Assembly (NCBI GenBank): GCA_022661535.1
Contig: JAKULF010000011.1
Coordinates: 2,604,001-2,668,000 of the forward strand
DNA length: 64,000 nt
Source: Eutypa lata
Lineage: Eukaryota; Ascomycota; Sordariomycetes; Xylariales; Diatrypaceae
Direction: 5' to 3'
Below the pieces are notes generated by a model that searched no databases, was not told where the DNA came from, and saw nothing but the letters and a program-made list of their open reading frames with translations. A program made the position numbers and the translations under genes. Below are positions 22,244 through 35,900 of this stretch, in pieces (within the stretch, counting starts at the first letter, position 1; each line of letters starts with the position of its first letter).

Positions 22244-24746
22244 GAACTTGGCTTTAAGCTAGCGAGCGAAAGACGTGATAATGAAACCGAAATCACCATC
22301 TTCATTACCTGCTTATCTACGTGGTGACTAAGCTTCTATATTGAGGGAACTGATATGATCTAATTCGATATGCCAAAGTGCTAAGCCATGAATACTAGTA
22401 GTAGATATGACAGCTTATGGCTTTAACAGGTGATACCCGGACATCATCTAGGTAAGCGTAAGGTAGTGTACCTAGTGAAGGTTTGACAGTAAAGGTATGA
22501 CGTCGTGGCTAAGTAGCACGAACTTATCAGCATAGCTAAAATCAGCTTTAGTTACTTTGCATTCGATTGATGGCTGCTAGAAAATCTTCGGTGAGATGAG
22601 CAGACAGCAGAGAGTAAGCGAAATATCACCGGCGCCGGGACCGGCAGTTCACGACGACTTTGTTCCGTGTTCTAGAACCGGTGATCTGCATGGCCCCACG
22701 GCGACTGTAAGCAAGCCATAGTTACATACCTAGACTAGAGCTAGACGCAGCTCGCCTAAGCATTCAACCCTACGTGCAGTGCATGACGTGAGTGGTTAAT
22801 TGGTTGGCGAACTATGTACGCGAGAGGCGCATCGCCGCGCGATCTGCCCACGGTGCTTGTAAGTATGCCTAAGTACGAAGTAGTAGCCTGCCTGATCTCA
22901 TCCATACCGACCACATTTTGGTGTTACACCTTCGAGAAGAAATGGACCCCCACGACGTCTACTTTTTACCACGTTCCATTTACTACTACATACCTAATTG
23001 ACTAATATCAGGGGTCTCAGTGGCCCTATCGCTCTCTTACTAACTACCCTCTCACCCAACCTACCACCACCAGTAAGCCGCTTAAGCCGCTTACCAGGTT
23101 GTCAGGGTCCTTTCGTTTTGTCTGCCAGTCTGGGCTGCTAAGAAATGCGTTAAGTAGTTCTTTTTAGAGTGCTCTGCAAGAAGCTTGAACGCTTCAAACC
23201 ACAATAACATTGTAAAACACACCTGTTCCCACGTGTTAGATTAAATATTACGAAGTTGCCATTCGCCAACTAACAGCATGGAAACATTCAGTGCAATCAA
23301 TGTCAGTGGTTCAAAATGCAGCCGTCGAGGCCCTTGGCTGCCCTAGGTAAGTAGAGCCATGGACAGGGGTTTGAGGGACCCCGGATGGCGTTCTAGATCT
23401 TTATTTCATCATAATCGTACCAGCAAGCATTATGAGTTCTCACTTACCTACGTCATCTCTAAAAAGCGAAAGGCATGTATTCAACAACAACAACGACGAC
23501 AACGACGACGACGAGAAATAGAACGTCATAATTGTTCGGTGAGAATTAGATCTTCTATAACTGAAATTTATGACGATAGGTATTGTACATGTCTAGGCCA
23601 CAAACGCAGAGTTGTCAGGCGAGTTCAGGTCGTCCACCCGATGACCCAGAAGTTCCTACGTTTTCTACGTTACTTCTTCCCGCAAGTAGTAGACTAACAA
23701 TCGCTAGTTTTCTCGGTCGAATAGAAGAATTAAGTAAAAAATGAGGTTGATCGTCGACTGGATGTGGTCACGAGAGTAAAATTGCGGACCTATACCCCTT
23801 TAGCCCCAACATTGATCGTGCAAGGTATTGGACGGGATTCTGGAATTTCCATATCTCATCTTCGAGAAAATGGCCTGATCGGATCAGTTTCGTTGATGGG
23901 AAAGTTTGGAAGGGCCTTAGGAAAAAGTCGGGTTGGCCCGGTGGTCTAGTGGGGGATCAGCGTGCTGAAGGAAAAAGGATGTCAGTATATGGGCCCTCGT
24001 AAATAGACATGGACCCTGAATACATAGTTTAGGGGAGGAAGAGGGTTCCACACATTGCCATGAAGTAGCATTCCGGCATTACAACCAGTCAGCCTCAGCC
24101 CAACACCACCACTCACACCGTGCTTATGTGCTTCTTCTTCACCTGAACTTTGCGCTGGCGCTATACAGATGACGCGCTTCGGAGATCTGCCATGACATCA
24201 TGGCGATCTAGATTCCGGGGAGTGTTTTCCCGCAGTAAGGCTTCTCTCTTTGGGACCCTGGATGGATGGGGGTCAATGGCGAATTGACGACACCCAAGGA
24301 TATCTTTGGGCGGAATGAAGTAGACATCCTCTTTCTCATTTGTACATAGATCGTCGAAGAGTCTCTATACAAAAAGCAGGATGTAGCCCTCCAAGTTTTC
24401 CGATCTGCAAAGATCTCTGACTTTCACGGATTTGAGCATATCAATATCGAAAGCCACTTACTACTCTAAATAAAATTGCCCATTTTACCAGATTGAAGAA
24501 GGGAAAGCTTGATTACGCTGACCTAACTACGTATACGTATCCATCCCACCATATCTGAGCATCTTTTTGAATCCCAAAATTAGAAACCCACGTGGCGGGC
24601 CTAATCCCCGAATTCAGGGTCCTTCCAACCCCCTGTTGTGTGCCCTACGTACTTATCGGCGGATGCAACCGAGCGCTAAACAATTACGAAGCTCAACCCC
24701 CCCCCCCCTACCCGAATCTTCGGCCCGCCTAGCTGAAGGCTAAGAT
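22244..24746. other. Intergenic
   Basis: No supported gene in 2.5 kb. A C9-10 homopolymer occurs near 24700. A CAA/CGA run near 23485-23515 gives a Gln/Arg-rich ORF of no recognisable kind. Confidence 0.45.
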
Positions 24747-25599
24747 ATGGCTAGCAGCGATCAACCTGGGGGTCTTGGTGCCACTAGCTCTAGCTCTGCA
24801 CGATCTGTCCAGTACTTGAAGTAAGCATTCGAAAATCGCATAGGTGATAGGTAGTAAGGGGCAAACTTGAGAATGCCGGGAGAAGTACTCACATGCATTA
24901 GAAGATTAATCAGAATATTTCAATAATACACTGACAAAATGTTAGGTGGTTGCTGAAATTCTGGTGATTCTGAATTAATTCATGTAGGGCATATCAATTT
25001 GATATCGTTTACTTATTAGAAGCTATCGAATTGGTACCGGGACCGGGGTTCATTTTGGAGAGGACAGACCCTTGAATTCCCCAAAACACCTAAAATATCA
25101 GCCATTCATACCAGTTTACAGCTTGCTAACACTCGTGTTGACACAGCTGCGACGAAGTGACCACTGAGACAACTCCAAGGGCACAGTTCGCTGTTCCACA
25201 GGACCCTGCCTATAATCTCCGACGATTCGCAAACCCGCAAATTCACCGTGAGGATCAACATATCCGTCCCCCTATTGCTTTACGTAGCCCTTTGACAGAG
25301 CATCAATCTCAACAGCGCATGGCTGCGATTCTGGTGGCTACTACGAAAGCATTAGCCTCTTCTAAAAAAATGACAGATACTAAAGAATTGTACGGGTATG
25401 TGATAGCTGGATCATTCATCACGACGGCTATACCTGACTAACTTATGATAGTGATTTGGCCAATGAGGCTTCTGCATCCGCACATACCCGGGTTATGTTC
25501 AATAGCCATCGCAAATGTAAGCAGCATTACTATATAAATTTCCGAGCCTTGATTTCCGACAATGAAGATTCGTCTTTGGATGCTAATATGTGGATTTAG
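24747..25599 (+). CDS. Unrecognised three-exon gene
   Basis: Proposed exons 24747-24820, 25147-25395 and 25452-25599 join in frame to 156 residues. Donors are GTAAGC and GTATGT, acceptors CAG and TAG. I do not recognise the product. It begins with a Gly/Ser-rich stretch (MASSDQPGGLGATSSSSARS) and carries a segment PQDPAYNLRRFANPQIHRED and an Ala/Lys-rich helix-like stretch (QQRMAAILVATTKALASSKK). It has no signal peptide or membrane segment. The first intron is long (326 nt), which weakens the model. It could also be a decayed gene fragment. Confidence 0.35.
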
Positions 25600-26555
25600 A
25601 GCTGGATAAAGAAGATGGCGCTAGACCGACGATGTTTGCAGCATGGTTCGAAAGTGTATCATGACGGCCCCCTTACGCTTCCATTAGATTCCCAAGCCAA
25701 CAAATCCAACTACCCAATTATATTATCAAGATTTCCCTCCGTGCCACAGTGATCCGTATAATCCGAATCTTTAATCTCCTTGTTCCTATTCACTCTATAG
25801 TCCCTCTACGCTACAAAGCGAGGAGTGCTCCCTATCTCATTACTGACACTACATACCAGGAGACTCAGCCGCGTAGAAAGTTGCATAGATTGTGCGTATA
25901 ACCAACCCTGATCCCCTAATTAGCTGCGCCACTTATCCTCGTTCGTGATCTCGTCGGTGTCGCGGTCTGCGTTGGTTATACACTAATTAGTTCCCCTGGT
26001 ACAAATGCTTCACTACATGGGATGGATGGGGGTATAACTATGCCATCCTTAGGCCAGGAACGCTCAAAATCACTAGAATATGAATAATTATGATCTCTGA
26101 CTCGGCATGTAATAACGTACCCAGTGATCTTCACATGTCTCTACATCGCTGCTGCCCGCATCCCGATCACGCCACCCACACGCCTTCTCAGCATAATCAG
26201 ATCTTGAAGACTAGGTAGAGACGAAGAGTTTCTGATTTCTTCCTACTGGCAATCCGAGGAAACTACCCACTTCATGTTAACTTTTGAACACGACTTTCCC
26301 AAGCTGGCGAGCTATTTACGAACTGTGCCTTAGTCTAGAAGCTCTAGATATACCGAAGTGAATCATCTGCATTGATTGTGGTTGATATGAAAATTACCTT
26401 ATGCGTCTATCTAACAATAACCACAGCCAACCTTCGCATTAACCTCACCGATTGCCCATTGTATTTACCTTTAGGACTCCTCCGTACCTACTTTCCACTT
26501 GCTACTTCTCACCGACAGTTCCTAGACCGCCCACATCGAAAACATAACAAAATGC
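25600..26555. other. Intergenic
   Basis: Between two genes that converge on it. No gene is supported. Confidence 0.5.
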
Positions 26556-27363
26556 TCAATCCTTCGCCTTCAACCGCCTCTCCACCCAGATCTCCATCAG
26601 TCTCGACGAGCGCAGGGCCAGCGATTTCGCCTCGTCAGCTGTAGCCTTCCCAGCCTCCTCGCGGAAGCGCTTCAGCCAGAACAGCCACCTATCCGACCGC
26701 AGGCCCGCCTTGCCACCGTACAGCGGCCCAGCCCGCAGCAGTCTCTCGTCCTCCTTGCTAATCGACGGGTCGGGCGTCCGGATGATCGACTCGGCGAGGA
26801 TCGGGCCCGCGTACTCGATGTACATCGCGGCGGTGGCGAGGTCCCGATCCAACGCGCTCGGGGCCTTCGCGTCGGTGTTTTCCTCCAGCGCGTCGCGCAG
26901 CATCCACACGACTTGGTTCGTGTAGTCGATGATGCCGGCGCCGATCAGTCTCGCGGAGAAGGCGTGGAACCTCACCCATTCCTTGTCGAGCTGCGCTTGC
27001 TCCTCTTCCTGCTTCGACGTGCCTGGTCCGTTTAGGTGCTCGCGAAAGGCCGCACCGAGAACGGGGAGGTCAGTCCAGAGTCGGTTCTTTGATACTTTAG
27101 TTGAATAATCCCATACATACAATATTTAGGATTTAGAATGGCTTTAAACTCACATCCCAGACTTGTAATCCCGTATCAGGCAGCAGCGTCAGCTCTCTCA
27201 TAAACTTCACCAACTTGTCCATGGCGGGGTGATCGTGAGGGATCTGCTCTGCGACCCGGATGACGTCTTTCCACAGGGAGAAGAAGAATCCATCGTCCAG
27301 TTTCTTGCTGCCATCTGCTGGTTTCGGGACCAATTCTGATACGGCAATTGCGATCTCGGCTGC

Positions 27364-27399
<36 letters not shown>

Positions 27400-27492
27400 C
27401 TTGAGATAGTAGTTGAAGATATTAAATACCTCCCCGCTTATACGCTCCCCTCCCTTAGCGTCTTTCTGTCGCAGCGTGAATGAACTAGCCAT
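26556..27492 (-). CDS. DUF3632 family protein
   Basis: Exons 27492-27154 and 27086-26556 (intron 67 nt, GTGAGT...AAG) encode 289 residues. The sequence resembles the fungal DUF3632 family: an N-terminal helical part, the LWKDVIRVAEQIPHDHPAMD segment, the RFHAFSARLIGAG segment, and the C-terminal AGPLYGGKAGLRSDRWLFW words. The function of the family is unknown. Residues about 30-45 are a run of 12 threonines encoded by a perfect ACA repeat, followed by alanines, which is likely length-variable between strains. No signal peptide. The final exon is rich in G and C compared with the flanks. Confidence 0.75.
27364..27400. repeat. TTG/CAA trinucleotide repeat coding poly-Thr
   Basis: About 12 tandem TTG units on the plus strand, read as ACA (Thr) on the coding strand of the DUF3632 gene. 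Confidence 0.85.
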
Positions 27493-28846
27493 GTCGAACT
27501 GAAAACACGATCTGTCCTTCGAGATGATTTTAAAGATGCTCCTTGAAATCCGAGGGGGCATATGTGGGATATCTTGTCTAAGTATGTATGTAGTAGGTAG
27601 CATTAGTTAATATACATACGTAACCCAGATCTTAATTATCTTGTTTACAGATGTTTTATGCACGTCATTAAGCTGTAGCACTAGTTCCCCTCCATCCAAT
27701 ACTTGAGCTTGTCCAACCCCACCATCCCCCCGCCATGGCCTTACCTACCTACCTAATATAGCAAACGTCTTATGTTAGTTCAACTTCTACCTCTAAATCT
27801 ACTGGGTGAGTGGATGGGTAGGTACCTAGTTCTGGTACCTACATAGGATGAGATAAATCCGTGTCCATCCGATGCTATGCTCCATTGAACATTTCTACAT
27901 TTCTACGGACTTGAGGTAGTTATAGGCTATGAAGATGAACCGATCTTTCTGAACCTACAACTAAGCCAACCTTCTATACACATGCAGTTACCACGTGCTT
28001 AACATAGGCGTTGTGTCCAACCTACTATGACTCACATACAACGACGTGCATATATGGCTGCACTTGGATAATTCCATATCTCGCTGAGTTAAGTCAAAGC
28101 CACCTACCACACCACATACGTGCAATGCATCGGCAGATAGGCAGCACTATCGTGGCGCAGCGCAATTTCTGTCTTACAACCCAACAGCTCCAACCTCGTC
28201 TACCAAGCTGTCGGGGGATAACCCCGCATGCGGTTATAAGAAAGTAAGTACCTAGGTAGGTAGGCGAGACTAAGTACTTAAGCTTGCACTCATAAGTGTA
28301 ATGAGAACAGCTACAACCAATGGTTTAGAAACATAACTACAGCACGTAATTAGAAAGCGTTGCATGTCCCAGGAGGTAATCTGATATGTATTCCATGATT
28401 TTTCTAACCAGTAGTTCTAGGTAGTTCCCGACCTCCAAAGTTCGACCGTGAAGATTGGAAAGCAAGTAATGAGTGAAAAGAAAAGAGGAATAGGAAGAGA
28501 AAGAGAGGCGTGCCCAGCCACCACCACGACTCAAGTATACGTAATCTTTTCAAAAGAAATGATGAAAACGAAAGAAAAAAAGACAAGTGCATGGATAGGT
28601 ATTGGTGCTTAATGCTGCGACTCCTGCGCTGAATCCAAATAGTTGGGGTATTCTCCATTGATCCGCATCCGAACGCCGTTTGAGAAAAAAAAAAAAAAAC
28701 GAAGAAATGGCAACCCAATGAAATGAAATGTACACAAAACAAAAATGTCCCACCGATACATAAATTTCGACGAAGGGTAAGTAAAAGGGGGAAAAGCCCA
28801 ACACGCCTACATATAACTGAACTATTGTGCTACCCCAGGTGATGTG
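27493..28846. other. Intergenic
   Basis: Contains A-rich tracts (28684-28699), CCTA/TAGG runs near 27746 and 28253, and the probable 3' UTR of the Clr5-ankyrin gene. No gene is supported. Confidence 0.5.
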
Positions 28847-31117
28847 CTACGGCCGTCTAGTGTGAACCCCCCATTCGTCGAGAGCAGTGACCGCCTTCCA
28901 TCGTTCCCCGATTTGACCAGTAAGGATGGCACAGCAGGAATGAAGTCTGGCATACAGATGGGTGTCATTCGTGGCGGTCTGGAGAGCCTGTTGCGTGGCA
29001 TCGACAATATGAAGTCCGTGGGCGTTGCGCACGTAAAGGTTGGCACCCAGCTCAAGCAGCTGCTTCAGCGCGACCTTCTTGCCCAGACGCGCCGCCATGT
29101 AAAGGGCCGTCTCTCCTTGGCGGTTGCGCGCCTCCATGTCGGCTCCAGCGTGGACCAAGCGGGCGATGATCTGCCTCAGATCTTTGTCTTCCTTCGTGCC
29201 GTCGGGGATGTGCTTGACGAAGGCCATGAGCGGGGTTTGGCCCGCCTTGTCGTAATGGTTGGCGTCGACGTGGGCACTGATCAGACCTTCGAGCAACTCA
29301 AGACGATATATGAGATGGCCCGACTGGAGCTTAGGTTCCATGTCATTCCCGAGTTTGCGCTTCATGGAAGGCGGCTGCGCGTGGTTCTGAATGGGCAGGT
29401 TGCCAAGCACGACTTCAGCGAGACATTGAAACCCGTTCCGACCTTCGGAATCTTCCGAATCGGGGTTCGACTGCGTACCAACTTGGATGGCGTTCGTGAC
29501 GATCCTAAGAAGCTCAGTGCTCGAACGTATCCGCGCAGTAACCGGATCCTCCGTTGAGAGGTTAAGCCTGGGCGTTCTTCCCGGATAAAGCCTATGGATA
29601 GCGGCGGCTCGCCACATGAGCCGCGCGGAACGGGAATCCATCGGCTTCCGGTCGAAGGCATCACGCCGGTTCAACGTCTTTATGTTGAAAGAATGTGCTA
29701 GGTCCCGGATCCGCTCATGGTTTAATCCATTTTCCTGGAGGAGATGGAAAAAGTTACGTCCGTAAATATCCGAGGCGAGAATGTCAAATTGGAGGTGCTC
29801 GAGCATACTCAGGAGCTCGTCTAGGGATGACCCATCCTCAAACCAAGACCGGTTCAGCAAGTGGAGAAGTGTCTGCCCGGCGGTATTCTTAGAACCTATG
29901 GCCGTTTGAAGAGGTCCCTGCGCTTGCATGATTTGATCGACGAGAGCGCGTTGTGAACCCCGAGCGGCAAGGAAATGAAATACCGTGTTTCCGAAATCGT
30001 CTGACGCTGAAGGGTTTAGGGTTGGGAGCTCCCAAGGACTATCCGAGTTTATGGCGCAACGACCCTTAACCGGCCATAGGTTCTGAGCTGAGAGGACCTC
30101 TTTGACTACCCTGGACCAGCTGTCATCGGTTTCGGCAGATGGAAAATTCGACACTTCTTGACCCGGCCGCATGAAGTCTATATCGAGAAAGTCGCCGGGG
30201 ACTATAAGACTGGAACCGCTTGGTCTTGTCCGGCGAGAATAGAGCCCGACGGGACGCGACGGTGATGATGGTGAAGTTTCACCCTCGGAGTCTTTAGGTA
30301 TTGTGTATCGTTTGATAAGCTCGAATGCCGCCTTCACTTGACCTGGAGTGGAATCCGATAACCTAGCCCGGAAGCTGCTGGTGACACTTGGACCCGTCGA
30401 GTTGGTAAGGCTGCTATCCCGACGTTTCGTACCTTGTCCCCCTAGGGCTCTCGGGATAAGGTGAGACATGGGGAAAAGTGAGCTTCTCTGATATCGTGAA
30501 CCTTCTGCCGATAGATCAGATAGGGGCTCAAATGTAGTATATGAATTGGCCTCGCCCGAAAACCATGCTGGATTGGCCAGCGTCGAACCGTCAGACTCGC
30601 CAAGCGAGGAATCTCGAGAATGGTCGAGGGTTAATCCATCTAGGTTTTCGAGATCCTGCGGAATTGGCGAGATAGGCTGGTGGTTGGAAGTGCCATAACT
30701 TCGGCTCGGGTCCTGTGCTGCTGTAGGATCCTGTGTCGTTCTAGGCTGGGGGTTTGTATGCTTCGATCGAGGGCAGCACGCTTTGAGCCCTGCCATGCGC
30801 TTCTCCTCTTCATCCGGTGACCTAGGTTTGATCCATCGAGGGTCATGTCCCAACAGCGAATTGAGCCACTTGTTAGCAGCATCCTTTCTATGTCACGAAG
30901 AATAATCAGCGTTTGCCTCGAGAAAGCAAATAAAGAATTGTAAACCGACATACTTCGGTGCCCAGGTATGATCTGCGAGCGCCTTTATGATCTTCTGAAC
31001 CGAGAGGTCCGTGTAGACGTATAACCGTATAAGCTTTCGCGCCCGCTCTTCCGTCCAATCCTTTGGACGACCCCCTCGGTTGTTGGAGGTTGTCGTTGAC
31101 GGCGAGGTTTCCTTCAT
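28847..31117 (-). CDS. Clr5-domain ankyrin-repeat protein
   Basis: Exons 31117-30954 and 30887-28847 (intron 66 nt, GTATGT...TAG) encode 734 residues. Residues about 17-75 match the Clr5 helical domain (DWTEERARKLIRLYVYTDLS, then KKDAANKWLNS after the junction), which occurs at the start of many fungal regulatory proteins. A long polar Ser/Pro-rich linker follows. Ankyrin-like units are visible: two weak ones near 330-390 (GNTVFHFLAARG, GQTLLHLLNRS) and better ones at about 603-690 (GQTPLMAFVKH, GETALYMAARLGKKVALKQL, LLELGANLYVRNAHG). No membrane segment. Fungal Clr5-ankyrin proteins are thought to be protein-interaction or regulatory factors; no partner can be named here. The splice joins two halves of the Clr5 domain, which supports the model. 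Confidence 0.8.
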
Positions 31118-32680
31118 GATGAAATTCCCAATTATTATGGTGGCGGCGGGGTAAGTAAAACCGCCAGGAAGGATCAGGATTGACCAAACAATTCAGAACC
31201 AAAGTCAAAGCTAACACTAGCTCTCCCGAAGGAAAAAGACAATGGAGAAAAGATCATATTGGGCAAGGCTGGCGGTTACAGCTTATAAACGGACATCAGC
31301 AAGATGACGGAAGTTGAGCGCTTGTAGTGAGTGAGTGAGTGACCTTCTACCTAGGCAGTGTGTACTATGCAGTATAGTAGTGTGAGGGCACCGACGGGGA
31401 CTCCAGCCAAGCCCCGATCAGCTTTTAGCTAGTTAGGGGAGGGAGCAGATTTGACAAGGATTATTTTTTTGATAGGATCTCGAGGCCCATTGTTCATTGT
31501 TCCCGCGGGCGCATGTCCCACAATAGACAGGGATCTAGAGCACTACATACGCAGCCAGGGCCTCTTCGCATATTCCTTTCAGTCTCATGAAGCGTCTCAG
31601 CAAGAAGACATGGACTGGAGGAGGCGAGCAAAGTCTCAGAGTCTTGAGGATGTAAGCTCTCATCGGTAAACTATTCGCTCATCGGATAGTTCTCTGGACT
31701 TACCTAGGTATGATGCTTGAACTGTTTTGATTCATAGTTACCTATGTAATATGTAGGGACATAGTCTAGGTAATCCAGCAGCACTGTTAGAGCTGGGTAC
31801 AATACCTAAGGCTGATTATAGATATATCAAAAACAAAACAAAACAATCAAGAAAGCCTACAGAGGCACTGCATGAAAACAATAACTGATCTATCTCCAAG
31901 ACGAAGGGGAAATAAACCTTGATTGGAAGAAAAGAGACAGCACGAGATGGCGCCATGCCAACAAACTCGGAGCAGTGTTGAGGCTGTGTATGTTTAGTTT
32001 GTGGCTGTCTTCTGCGAGAATTGTACGATTACCTCAACGAACGGGGGCTGTGCTAACGACTCCAACGGTTAAGGAGAAGTTCGAGAAGTGTATAAACTTC
32101 TTTCTAGGTCGATTTCTAGTTCATAACTAAGTGGACTACAGTTCGCGGGCCGCAACCTACTTACTTACATACTTCTTACTTACATGGACTCTTGGATACT
32201 TATTAGTCGAAGTAGTTCCCAACTACCTAGACCTATGTAGATAGATAGGCAACCGAAGGCATCCAATTCATCGAGTCCAACAGCCCAGCCCAGCCCCAGC
32301 CCAGCCTACAATGGGCTTCGAACAAGGATTTCGGTTCGTTCTTAGATAAATAGAATTGCGACATGCCGACATCACGTCAACACCATTTCCTTCATGGTCT
32401 TCCAATCGCCGTTGGATTTGGTTTTCTGTAGAGATGCGGGTAGCTCTCTATGTCGCAGATATGCTGTGCTGTGCGGCTCATGTAGGTATGTACATATGTA
32501 CGTATGTATGTATGGAGATGCCTCACCTCTGGCAGACCGCCTTTTCCCTTGATGTGACGGTTATACCACCGGGATCTTACCGGGGTCTGATGGTGTTGAT
32601 AGTACCTACAGTTTTTCGATTCAAATTGTATGAAGTAGCATAATCTGGCTGATAAGATAGGATAGCAACGCAGCTCTAGT
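31118..32680. other. Intergenic
   Basis: Upstream of the Clr5-ankyrin gene and up to the retroelement. Contains a CCCAGCCCAGC mini-repeat at about 32282-32305. No gene is supported. Confidence 0.5.
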
Positions 32681-32981
32681 TGTGCTTTCTGGTCCCGCTT
32701 CCTATAACCCCAAATGCTTACGTAATGTATTTACTTTAGGATTCTTTAAAACTTAGGACTTGAAATTAGTTAATTAAAAAAGGAAAGAAAAGGAATTATT
32801 TAATAATTAATAAGTTTTATAAATATTAAAATATAAAAAGAATTTTTTAAGAATTTTATAATAATTTTTTTATTATAAATTTACGTATTATAAATTTTTT
32901 ATTATATAATTTTTTTATTATAAAAGGCTTTATTATATTATATAATATAAGATTTTTATTATTTAATTTTAAAGATTTATA
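32681..32981. repeat. Left LTR of RIP-degraded element
   Basis: Starts TGTGCTTTCTGGTCCC and aligns base for base with the right LTR; almost every difference is a C-to-T or G-to-A transition. The first 120 bp keep many C and G residues, while the inner part is converted to A/T. Confidence 0.85.
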
Positions 32982-35900
32982 TTATTTTTTTTATTTTAAA
33001 TAATTATTTTAATTATTTTAATTTAATAAATTTTATAAACGTTATTAATTTTATTTAAATAATTATTTATTTATATATTATAAGCTTTATATAAAATAAT
33101 CGTCGTTTACGTAAATAAAGAATAAATTAATTTCGTTATATTTTAATAAAAACGCGATTTTTTTAAAACTTTATATATAATACGTATTTTTTAAATAATA
33201 ATTTATTATAATTTAAAGTTTATTATAATAAAGTTCGTATTTTTTTTTACATTAATAAATTCGTAATATTTAATCTTTTATAATATAAATTTAAATTAAA
33301 TTTTTTTTTTTTATAAATATATTCGAATTTAATTTCGTAATGCTTTTAAATCGTTATAATAATTTTTAACCGTAAATGCTTTATATTATTTAATTAATTA
33401 TTTTTTAAAGTTTATTTTTTTTCTTTTAATTGATTTTTAAACGTATTTAAAAAGCTTTATTTAAAGTTATTTTTATAAAAGTTACGTTTTAAATATTAAA
33501 AAGTAATTATTATAATCGCTTAATTTAAGTGTTTTGTTATATATTATTATTGCTTTTTAAAATAAATATAATAAATTTAACGTAAAATTAATTTAATGCT
33601 TTCGTAATATAATTCTTTTAATATTATCGTTAACTTTTTTTATTTTATCGTTTTTATAAAGTCGAATTAATATAATAAGTTTTATTATCGATTTATATTA
33701 TTAATATTATTTTTATATTTTATAATTATTAAACGCGTTAACGTTATTATTAATTTATTTTTTTAAATAATTAAAAGTTATTTTAATTTATTTAATTATA
33801 AGTATTATATTAATAAATTATATAAAAAGTATAAATTATATTTTTATTTAATTTATAACGTATTTTATAATTATAAAGATTTTAAATTAATTAATAAATA
33901 TATAATTAATTATTTAACGTATAAAAAATATAAATAATATAATTAATTATAAATTAAATAATAAAAAATTAAGCTTTTTTATTAATTAATACGTAAAGTA
34001 TTTAAGTATAACTTATTATATTATTAAAGTAATTTTTAAATATTAAAATTACTTTAAAGTATTTTATATTAAAACTTTAATAATTAAATAACTTTAATCG
34101 TAATAAATTTTTTTTAAATTTATTATTAAATTATTATATTTAATTACTTTTTATAAAGTTTTTACTTTTATTATTATATTTATTATATATAAAGGGTTTT
34201 TTAAATGTCTTTTATTTATTATTATTTTATATAACTTTTTTTAATAAAAAATAAAATTTTCGTATATTTATTTTTTTTATAATATAAGTAATAATATCGT
34301 TTTATATTAAAAATATTTATATATAATTTATAAGTTAATTTAGTTTAATTAATTAAGGTTTTAAACGAAATTAAATTAATTTTCGATTAAATATATTCGG
34401 TTTTATATATTTTCGATAAAACGTAATAAATAATTTATAAAGATATTTGTTTTATTTAATTTATAAAAGATTTATATATTATAATATTTAATAATATTAA
34501 AGAATTTAACGATTTATATTAATTATTTAATTTTTATATTTAACGTTTTAAATAATTCGTAATTTATTATTATTATTACGTTTTTTTTTTTTATTTAATG
34601 TCGTTAATGTTATAAAGTTAATATTATTTTTAAAAGTTTTTTTTCTTAAGTTACGTATTTTGTTTATATATTTATAAGCTTTTTTAAAAAGTAAATTATA
34701 AGGTAAAAAGTTATTTCGTTTCGTTTTTTATATAAATAAAGTTATAAAAAAATTACGTTAATATAACGTTAAAAAGCGTTAGTTTTTATAATATAAAGAA
34801 TTTATTAATTAAACTTTTATACGATAAGTATTATTATAATTACGTTACGAATTTATTATTAAGTTATTTTAATTTTAATATTTAAAGTAATTTTATAATT
34901 TTTTAAACTTTTAATTAACTTTATTAAAAGTATTAATATTTTCGAATAACTTATAATTAAATAACGAAAGTAATTTATTACGTTAATAAAAGCTTATATT
35001 TTAATTATAATTTTTAATTTTAATTACTTTTATATTATTAATATTTTAATTAAATTAACTTTAATATTTTCTTTTAATATAATAAATTTAAGAAATACTT
35101 TTTTATAAATAAATATAATCGATTTTGCAGCGTTAATTATTATGTCGTAATTTAATAATTATTAAAATAACGTTTTTATTTTTATATAAAGTTATTTTAA
35201 AGTTTTTTTTTATATTATAATATTATTAATTATATTTAAAATAAATTTTCGAAATAATATTAAAATTTTTTTTATTAAAGTTTAAAAGGTTATTAATACG
35301 TTATAAAAATTAAAAAGTATTATTATTTATTTATATAAGTTAAATAAAGTTATAAAAGTCGTTTTTTTTTTATATAATTTATAAATTTCGATATATTAAA
35401 AGTCGTTTTTAAAGTTTATAAAATAATAATATTAATGTTTTATTATTTATTAAATTTTATTCGTTATATTTAATAATAAATAAACGTTTTTCTTAATAAT
35501 TTTATTAAGTTTTCGATAATTATAATAAAAACGTTAAATAATATAAATGTTATTTTTATTTAATTTTATTATTTATTTAAGTGTTTTTTTAAGCGTTAAT
35601 AAAACTAATATTATTTAAGGTTTTTAATCGTTTTATATAATTTTTAAAATGTATTTTTATATAAAATTTCGTATTATTTTTAATTATATTAAATTATATT
35701 TTCGTAATAATAATTTAATAAATAAGTAATTATTTATATTAATATAATATTTAATTTTTATTTTAATATTTTTGCGTTTTTTAACGAATTTAAATAATTT
35801 TGAAAATTATTTAATATATTTTCGTAAATATATTTTAATTATAAAATCGTTAATAAATGTTTTTTTATATTAATTTATTTTCGATTTTTTTAATTATATA

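Noticed and set aside
23359..23697. 112-codon plus-strand ORF rich in Gln and Arg
   Set aside because: Low-complexity CAA/CGA run; the rest shows no conserved pattern.
28844..29557. 237-codon plus-strand ORF
   Set aside because: Shadow antisense to the Clr5-ankyrin gene, whose frame shows domain words and splice continuity.
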